This document shows positions 58,946 to 64,000 of a stretch of 64,000 nucleotides of DNA, piece after piece. The notes below the pieces were generated by a model. It saw nothing but the letters and a program-made list of their open reading frames with translations. It searched no databases and was not told where the DNA came from. Location: positions 26,142 through 90,141 of the forward strand of contig JBALWS010000004.1 in assembly GCA_036960405.1 (NCBI GenBank), given 5' to 3'. The number at the start of each line of letters is the position of its first letter. The stretch's first letter is position 1. Origin of the DNA: Motiliproteus sp036960405. Its GTDB lineage: Bacteria > Pseudomonadota > Gammaproteobacteria > Pseudomonadales > Balneatricaceae. Made by a program: the position numbers and the translations under genes.

Positions 58946-59716
58946 TTATTTCAACGCCTTGGTGCGGGTCCAGAGATCGGCGTATTTGACGAAGCAGGAG
59001 TGGCTGGATAGCAGCGCCATCAGCAGCCCATGACGACCGTCGAGGAAGCCGCCGCGCACCAGGTACATCTTAATAAACAGCGCCAATGCGTGTAGCCCGG
59101 CCTGCAATAAGCTGGCTTGCTTGCCGCGCTCGGCGCGCTGTTCGGCAAAGATCGCCGCATAACGGGCAGACTTGACCAGGTAGTGCTCCAGATCGCGGTA
59201 GCTGTAATGCAGCATCCGCGCTTCGATCTTCTCGATCTTGACGCAGTCGTCCAGAATCAATCGCTCGTGGACCTTGATCTCGGGGTCCCAGTGTCCGTGC
59301 TGGCGCGGATAGAGGCACTGTTTGTAGGAACTCCAACCGCCGTAACGCAACTCTTTGCCAAACACATGGGTAGGCCAGCGCAGCCGGAAGGCGCGGTTAA
59401 GCTTGTCGTCGTCCCGCAGCGCTTCAATCTGCTGCTGCAGCTCAGGGGTGATCCGTTCGTCGGCGTCGAGCATCATGACCCAGTCACCGCTGCAGTGCTC
59501 GTGTAGTCGCTGGCGCTGCATCCCAAAACCCTGCCAGTCGGCATCGACAAAGATCTTGTCGGTGTAACGTCGGGCGATCTCCAGCGTGGCGTCGGTGCTA
59601 CCCGAATCGAGGATGACTATCTCGTCAGCCCAGCTGCAGGACTCCAGGCAGGCTTCGAGCATCGATTCTTCGTTCATCACCATGATGGCGACCGAGATGG
59701 TCTTGCGCTCAGCCAT
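58946..59716 (-). CDS. waaE: LPS core glucosyltransferase, WaaE/KdtX type (GT2)
   Basis: WaaE adds glucose to heptose I of the inner core. The 256-residue GT2 protein shows VAIMVMNEESMLEACLESC, EIVILDSGSTDATLEIA, WVMMLDADERI (DxD) and the WaaE-type block with RYGGWSSYKQCLYPRQHG. It ends with a membrane-associated region. It overlaps the end of waaF by 8 bases and is the last gene of the heptose/core operon. Confidence 0.9.
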   Translation of the reverse strand: MAERKTISVAIMVMNEESMLEACLESCSWADEIVILDSGSTDATLEIARRYTDKIFVDADWQGFGMQRQRLHEHCSGDWVMMLDADERITPELQQQIEALRDDDKLNRAFRLRWPTHVFGKELRYGGWSSYKQCLYPRQHGHWDPEIKVHERLILDDCVKIEKIEARMLHYSYRDLEHYLVKSARYAAIFAEQRAERGKQASLLQAGLHALALFIKMYLVRGGFLDGRHGLLMALLSSHSCFVKYADLWTRTKALK

Positions 59717-60728
59717 GTGACAATTTCTCGTCGCGGATGCAGTCGAGCACCTGAGCGACGCTAACGTCGGTCAAACTATGCTTCTCGGGCAGCTCACGCA
59801 CCGCCATCAGGCTGTTGTCACCGCCTAGGTCGGCCCGAAGGATATCGGCGTTCTGGGTCAGCGGCGGGGTGTAGTCGGGGGTAGTAGTGCGGTAGATCGC
59901 CACCACGTGGCTGCCGACCGCACCGGCGATATGCATCAAGCCCGAGTCATTACTGATGGCGTGTTGGGCCAAAGCCAGCAGGTCGACCGCGTCTTCGAGC
60001 TGAGTTCGGCCGCAGAGGTTATGGATCTCACAGTCGGCCAGGTCTTGAATCGCTTCGGCGACGATTTGGTCTTTGGGCGAGCCCAGGCACCAGAGTTGGT
60101 AGCCTCGCTGGTGTAGCTGTTCGGCGGCCTCTGCCCAGTACTCGGTAGGCCACTGCTTGGCCGGACCGAATTCGGCACCGGGCAACAGCGCCACCACCGG
60201 GCGATCGAGATTGAGGCCGTTGTCTTTCAACAGTCGCTGTTGGTTATCGGCGTTGACGCTGAGCGCGGGCTCGATAATTTCGGGCGCTTCGAGACTGGGT
60301 TTGGCACCCAGTGCCACCATTCGTTGTACCGCCAGCGGCAGGCGCCGCTTGTCGAGCATCCGCATATCGTTGACTAGCATGTAACGCATCTCGCCGCGAA
60401 AACCGCTGCGTTCGGGCACTTCGGCAACCCAGGGGATGAAGGCGGACTTGAGCGAACGCGGAATAACGATGCTGTTGCTGTATTGGCGTTTGACCAGCGC
60501 TAGGCCGAGCTGCCAGCGTTTCTTCAGCCCCAGCTCGCCGTGCTTGACGTCGAGCCCGATCGCCTCGTTGACCTCGGGCATCCGCGCCAGTATCGGGTGC
60601 GACCAGGCGGGTGCGATGACGTCGATCACGCAGTCAGATTGAGCCTGTTTGAGATGCTTGAACAGACTTTGTGCCATCACCATGTCGCCAACCCAGGAGG
60701 GGCCGACGATCAACCAGCGTTTTGCCAT
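59709..60728 (-). CDS. waaF: LPS heptosyltransferase II
   Basis: WaaF adds the second heptose from ADP-heptose. The 339-residue GT9 protein (E. coli 348) starts with IVGPSWVGDMVMAQSLFKHL, and shows VIPRSLKSAFIPWVAEVPERSGFRGEMRY, LLPGAEFGPAKQWPTEYWAE and the donor site SNDSGLMHIAGAVG. It lies 83 bases after hldD in the same direction. Confidence 0.96.
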   Translation of the reverse strand: MAKRWLIVGPSWVGDMVMAQSLFKHLKQAQSDCVIDVIAPAWSHPILARMPEVNEAIGLDVKHGELGLKKRWQLGLALVKRQYSNSIVIPRSLKSAFIPWVAEVPERSGFRGEMRYMLVNDMRMLDKRRLPLAVQRMVALGAKPSLEAPEIIEPALSVNADNQQRLLKDNGLNLDRPVVALLPGAEFGPAKQWPTEYWAEAAEQLHQRGYQLWCLGSPKDQIVAEAIQDLADCEIHNLCGRTQLEDAVDLLALAQHAISNDSGLMHIAGAVGSHVVAIYRTTTPDYTPPLTQNADILRADLGGDNSLMAVRELPEKHSLTDVSVAQVLDCIRDEKLSHG

Positions 60729-60811
60729 CTTATCGAAATTCCTATCGGTGCGTTATCCGTGGTAAAGCGATTCGCTATACCCTGCCTAGCGGTGTTGCTA
60801 TCGATATACGC

Positions 60812-61756
60812 TTAGCGATGCAGCCATTGCATATATTCAGCCACGCCTTCTTGCACGGTCTTGAACGGCTCTTGGTAACCGACGCTACGCAGCTGGCTGA
60901 TATCGGCCTGAGTGAAGCTCTGGTACGACCCCTTCAGGTGGTCGGGGAAGTCGATATATTCGATCTGCCCCTTACCGTGGAACTTGATCACCGACTCGGC
61001 CACGTCTTTGAACGACTGGCTGCGGCCGGTTCCCAGGTTAAAGATACCCGTGTGCTCGGGGTTATCCATAAACCATAGGTTGACCTTGACCACGTCGCCG
61101 ACGTAAACAAAGTCGCGCATCTGGCCGCCTTCGTCGTAACCGTCGTAGGCGCCGAACAGTTTGGGGTCTTCGCCGCGCTCGATCTGGCCGTTGTTATGGA
61201 AGGCGACGCTGGCCATGCTGCCCTTGTGCTGCTCGCGCGGGCCGTAGACGTTGAAGTAGCGGAAGCCGACTACCTGCGAATCTTGATGGCGCGGCAGCAC
61301 CTGGCGCACGTACTGATCGAACTGCCACTTGGAATAGCCGTAAACGTTGATCGGCCCCTCGCAAGCAAGCTCCTCCTTGAAGATCTCGCCTTTGCCGTAG
61401 GTGGCCGCCGACGAGGCGTACAGGAACGGCAGTTGCCGTTCTAGGCAGTAGTGCAGCAGCACTTTGGAGTACTCGTAGTTGTTCTCCATCATGTACTTGC
61501 CGTTCCATTCGGTGGTGGCCGAACAGGCGCCTTCGTGGAATACCGCTTGCACTGCGCCGAAGCTTTCACCGGCTTTGATACGGGTTAGAAAGTCATCTTT
61601 GTCGAGGTAATCGGCGATCTGGCAATCCTGCAGGTTCCAGAATTTATGGCCGTCGCTCAGGTCGTCGACCACCAGAATATCGGTGATGCCGCGCTCGTTG
61701 AGCCCTTTGACGATGTTGCTGCCGATCATGCCGGCGCCGCCAGTAACGATAATCAT
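60812..61756 (-). CDS. hldD: ADP-L-glycero-D-manno-heptose 6-epimerase
   Basis: HldD converts ADP-D,D-heptose to ADP-L,D-heptose, the donor for WaaF and OpsX. The 314-residue SDR (E. coli 310) has VTGGAGMIGSNIVKGLNERG, EGACSATTEWNGKYMM, catalytic Tyr-x3-Lys in YGYSKWQFDQYV and FRYFNVYGPREQHKGSMASV. It overlaps hldE by 4 bases (ATGA). Confidence 0.97.
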   Translation of the reverse strand: MIIVTGGAGMIGSNIVKGLNERGITDILVVDDLSDGHKFWNLQDCQIADYLDKDDFLTRIKAGESFGAVQAVFHEGACSATTEWNGKYMMENNYEYSKVLLHYCLERQLPFLYASSAATYGKGEIFKEELACEGPINVYGYSKWQFDQYVRQVLPRHQDSQVVGFRYFNVYGPREQHKGSMASVAFHNNGQIERGEDPKLFGAYDGYDEGGQMRDFVYVGDVVKVNLWFMDNPEHTGIFNLGTGRSQSFKDVAESVIKFHGKGQIEYIDFPDHLKGSYQSFTQADISQLRSVGYQEPFKTVQEGVAEYMQWLHR

Positions 61757-63204
61757 GAGCCTGTGTTCTCCTCGGTAGTACGAATGCGGCGGACGATGTT
61801 GGTGGTCGAACAGCCATCGAGGAAGCCGAGGATGATCACCTCGCCCCCGTTGTTGATAACGGCTTCACCGCCAGCGACGTCTTCGGCCATGTAGTCGCCA
61901 CCTTTGACCAGAATATCGGGTAGCAGTTCTTTGATCAGCTCCGCCGGGGTGTCATCGACCGAATCTTTGCCGAATGGTACCACCCAGTCGACGCTGGCCA
62001 GCCCCGAGAGTACCGCCATGCGTTGCTCCATCTGGTTGATCGGCCGCTCCGGGCCTTTCAAACGGGAGACCGAATCGTCGCTGTTGACGGCCACGATCAG
62101 CTTGTCGCCCAGCGAGCGGGCCTGCTCCAGATACTGTACGTGGCCGGCGTGCAAAATGTCGAAGCAGCCGTTGGTCATCACCACCTTCTCACCGCGGGCG
62201 CGAGCTGCTTGGATCTGCTTTTGTAACGAATGGACGCTGATGATGCCGGTCTCGACTACTGCTTCGTCCAAAATTGCCCGGTTAAGCTCTTCGGCGCTGA
62301 GGGTCGCGGTACCCAGCTTGGCGACCACAATGCCGGCAGCCAAGTTAGCCAGACGGGTGGCGTCTTCGATCGACTCGCCAGCAGCCAGCGATGCGGCCAG
62401 GGTGCCGATCACGGTATCACCGGCACCGGTGACGTCGAACACTTCCTGCGCCACGGTGGGGATATGCAGCTCTTGTTCAGCCTGGATCAGCGCCATACCG
62501 CGTTCGCTACGGGTGACCAGCAGCGCATCGAGTTCGCAGGCACTGCGCAGCGCCCGGATACGTTCGACCAGATCCTCTTCATCGCTCCACCAACCGGCAA
62601 CAGCGGCGAACTCTGACTCGTTGGGAGTAATCAAGGTAGCGCCCGCGTAGCGGCTGAAGTCGGTGCCTTTGGGGTCGACCAAAATCTGCTTTCCGGCGGC
62701 GCGAGCACGCGAGATCATCGCTTGGATCTCGTCCAGACAGCCCTTGCCGTAGTCGGAGAACACCACCACATCGCAATCGCGCAGGCAGTGGTCAAAGCGG
62801 CTCAGCAGATGGGAGTGATCGTAATCTTCGAAGCCATCCTCAAAATCGAGCCGGATCAACTGCTGGTTGCGGCTCATGACACGCAGTTTGGTGATGGTGT
62901 CGGAGCCGTCGACCGCCTCGAACTCGCACTGCACCTTAGCGGCCTGTAGCTGCGATCGTAGGCTGTCGGCCGCCTCATCTTTACCCACCAATGACAGCAG
63001 GGTGGCGTTACCGCCGAGCGCGACAATGTTCAGCGCCACGTTGCCAGCGCCGCCAGGGCGGCCTTCGTGGTCTTTGATATGCACCACCGGTACCGGAGCT
63101 TCGGGAGAGATCCGCTGGGTCTGGCCGTGCCAGTAGCGGTCTAGCATCAGGTCGCCGACGACCAATACGCGGGCGGTGGAGAAATCCGGGATATAAAGCT
63201 GCAT
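61753..63204 (-). CDS. hldE: Bifunctional heptose kinase/adenylyltransferase
   Basis: HldE phosphorylates heptose-7-P at C1 and later adenylylates heptose-1-P. The 483 residues (E. coli 477) contain a ribokinase domain (VLVVGDLMLDRYWHG, GGAGNVALN, DVTGAGDTVIGTLAASLAAGE) and a cytidylyltransferase-like domain (about 345-475, VMTNGCFDILHAGHV). I start at ATG 63204, where family homology begins (MQLYIPDFSTARVLVVGD). An open 42-codon extension to 63330 has no match and enters the space after gmhA. Confidence 0.96.
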   Translation of the reverse strand: MQLYIPDFSTARVLVVGDLMLDRYWHGQTQRISPEAPVPVVHIKDHEGRPGGAGNVALNIVALGGNATLLSLVGKDEAADSLRSQLQAAKVQCEFEAVDGSDTITKLRVMSRNQQLIRLDFEDGFEDYDHSHLLSRFDHCLRDCDVVVFSDYGKGCLDEIQAMISRARAAGKQILVDPKGTDFSRYAGATLITPNESEFAAVAGWWSDEEDLVERIRALRSACELDALLVTRSERGMALIQAEQELHIPTVAQEVFDVTGAGDTVIGTLAASLAAGESIEDATRLANLAAGIVVAKLGTATLSAEELNRAILDEAVVETGIISVHSLQKQIQAARARGEKVVMTNGCFDILHAGHVQYLEQARSLGDKLIVAVNSDDSVSRLKGPERPINQMEQRMAVLSGLASVDWVVPFGKDSVDDTPAELIKELLPDILVKGGDYMAEDVAGGEAVINNGGEVIILGFLDGCSTTNIVRRIRTTEENTGS

Positions 63205-63238
63205 AGAGTTCGGTCTGCTGTTGTCGTAAATGCGGTGT

Positions 63239-63811
63239 TTAGTTATTGGGCGCGAGCTGCTGGTCGATCGCTTCGCATAGCCAGTGGCCGATAAAGATGT
63301 GCGCCTCCTGGATGCGGGCGGTCTCGTCATCGGGGACGATCACCGCGAGATCGGCCAGTTGGGCCAGTTTGCCGCCATCGCGTCCCAGTAGCGTGGCGGA
63401 TTTAATCCCCATGCTGCTGGCTTGCTCAACCGCTTTGATGATATTGCCGCTGTTACCCGAAGTACTTATGCCGATCACCAGATCGCCAGGCCGAGCTAGC
63501 CCTTCGATTTGACGCGAAAACAACGTCTCGAAGCTGTAATCGTTGCTGTGGGCGGTAATTAGCGAGGTATCGGTGGTCAGTGCGATGGAAGCCAGAGGGC
63601 CACGTTCGGCCTTGTAGCGCACCATAAATTCGGCTGCCAGGTGCTGGGCATCGGCGGCGCTGCCTCCGTTACCCATCCATAGAACCTTGCCGCCGTTACG
63701 CAGGCAATCGATCACCATTTCTGCCAGTTCCAACACTTGAGGTGCGAGAGCTGGAATCCGTTCAAAGGCTTGCTGATGACGTTTAAACGCCGCCTCAAAG
63801 CTGCTAATCAC
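63239..63811 (-). CDS. gmhA: Sedoheptulose-7-phosphate isomerase
   Basis: GmhA makes D-glycero-D-manno-heptose-7-P, the first step of ADP-heptose synthesis. The 190-residue SIS-fold protein shows WMGNGGSAADAQHLAAEFM, SLITAHSNDYSFETLFSRQIE and ISTSGNSGNII, and ends with HIFIGHWLCEAID with the metal His residues. DiaA, a related SIS protein, is the alternative, but the HldE/HldD neighbours favour GmhA. The start is GTG 63811 with AAGGAA upstream. A strong promoter lies before it. Confidence 0.93.
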   Translation of the reverse strand: MISSFEAAFKRHQQAFERIPALAPQVLELAEMVIDCLRNGGKVLWMGNGGSAADAQHLAAEFMVRYKAERGPLASIALTTDTSLITAHSNDYSFETLFSRQIEGLARPGDLVIGISTSGNSGNIIKAVEQASSMGIKSATLLGRDGGKLAQLADLAVIVPDDETARIQEAHIFIGHWLCEAIDQQLAPNN

Positions 63812-63847
63812 GTTGTCGATTCCTTCCAGAAAAATAAAAAGTAGCTC

Positions 63848-63877
63848 AGTATAACAGAGCCCTAGCCGGACTGTTAA
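63848..63877 (-). promoter_or_regulatory. gmhA: Candidate sigma-70 promoter of the gmhA heptose operon
   Basis: On the minus strand TTAACA (63877-63872, 5 of 6) and TATACT (63853-63848, 5 of 6) are 18 bases apart. The predicted start is about 30 bases before the GTG of gmhA. Confidence 0.6.
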
Positions 63878-63904
63878 AGACTACAAGAATCCCTTGTTGG
63901 CGGC

Positions 63905-63933
63905 TTGACACTGTAGATTAAACACGATTAAAT
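63905..63933 (+). promoter_or_regulatory. Promoter of tRNA-Phe
   Basis: A perfect TTGACA (63905-63910) is followed after 17 bases by TTAAAT (63928-63933). The GC-rich ACGCGCC after it is typical of discriminators of stable-RNA promoters under stringent control. The tRNA starts 15 bases downstream. Confidence 0.7.
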
Positions 63934-63948
63934 ACGCGCCTTCTTGTT

Positions 63949-64000
63949 GCCCGGATAGCTCAGTCGGTAGAGCAGAGGATTGAAAATCCTCGTGTCGGTG
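63949..64000 (+). tRNA. tRNA-Phe (anticodon GAA), 3' part beyond window
   Basis: The sequence begins GCCCGGA (acceptor), has the D arm TAGCTCAGTCGGTAGAGCA and the anticodon arm GAGGA-TTGAAAA-TCCTC with anticodon GAA, then GTGTCGGTG of the variable and T region. The T arm and acceptor 3' strand are cut off. Confidence 0.95.

Noticed and set aside
63205..63330. 42-codon N-terminal extension of hldE
   Set aside because: Arg/Ser/Thr-rich, no family match, and it would run into gmhA. The family start is at 63204.
1..64000. CRISPR array, transposon or prophage
   Set aside because: I saw no regularly spaced repeats, transposase, integrase or phage structural gene. The only strain-variable-looking segment is the AT-rich end of the Leg cluster.

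Overview
This 64 kb window comes from the chromosome of a gammaproteobacterium. The order ygiF-glnE, then ilvE and the lipid A/LPS core block, ending at hldE-gmhA, resembles Pseudomonas and related marine (Oceanospirillales-type) genomes. The kdkA-opsX pair recalls Pasteurellaceae and Vibrio. The genus cannot be fixed from the sequence alone. Almost all genes are intact and tightly packed, and no gap exceeds about 260 bases. I saw no transposase, phage gene or CRISPR array. A partial tRNA-Phe lies at the right edge.

Region 1 (1-17.6 kb) is the most unusual part. It holds two divergent operons around a 158-base control region with two palindromes. Leftward: yjfI (DUF2170), a PspA/IM30 protein, a K+ channel, DUF2491, DUF350, a DUF1190 lipoprotein, a glutathionylspermidine-synthase-like ATP-grasp enzyme, and a partial DUF2339 membrane protein. 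Rightward: a DUF6471 protein, a rhomboid protease with an intact dyad, a YqiJ-like OB-fold membrane protein, a YqiK-type flotillin, a 1776-residue AAA ATPase of the 'DNA repair ATPase' (DUF3686) family, and a zinc-ribbon protein. Together they look like an envelope or membrane-microdomain stress system. Several families are known neighbours of PspA, but the mechanism is not established.

Region 2 (17.7-31 kb) is mostly housekeeping: trmB, ilvD, a Crp/Fnr regulator with a DUF2892 membrane protein, a PhoP/PhoQ-like operon led by a glycine-zipper and a PepSY protein, argA, argE, a Pit phosphate transporter with its PhoU-like partner, and ygiF. A four-fold 11-bp-period repeat precedes the PhoP/PhoQ-like operon. 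Two Pho-box-like sequences lie between the phosphate operon and ygiF.

Region 3 (31-46 kb): glnE, an LtaS-type sulfatase-fold transferase, ilvE, then Kdo kinase, heptosyltransferase I (opsX), Kdo transferase, an acetyltransferase, a YejM/PbgA homologue that keeps metal-site residues, msbA and a lipid A acyltransferase.

Region 4 (46-56 kb) is a complete-looking legionaminic acid (Leg) pathway (legB, legC, legG, legI, neuD-like, ptmE, ptmF, legF, ptmA). It ends with an acetyltransferase and a candidate nonulosonate transferase in locally AT-rich DNA. No wzx, wzy or waaL is seen, so Leg could cap a rough-type LPS core directly, though it could equally be used elsewhere in the cell.

Region 5 (56-64 kb) holds a glycosyltransferase/deacetylase gene split by a frame change, a third GT9 gene, and the leftward heptose operon gmhA-hldE-hldD-waaF-waaE.
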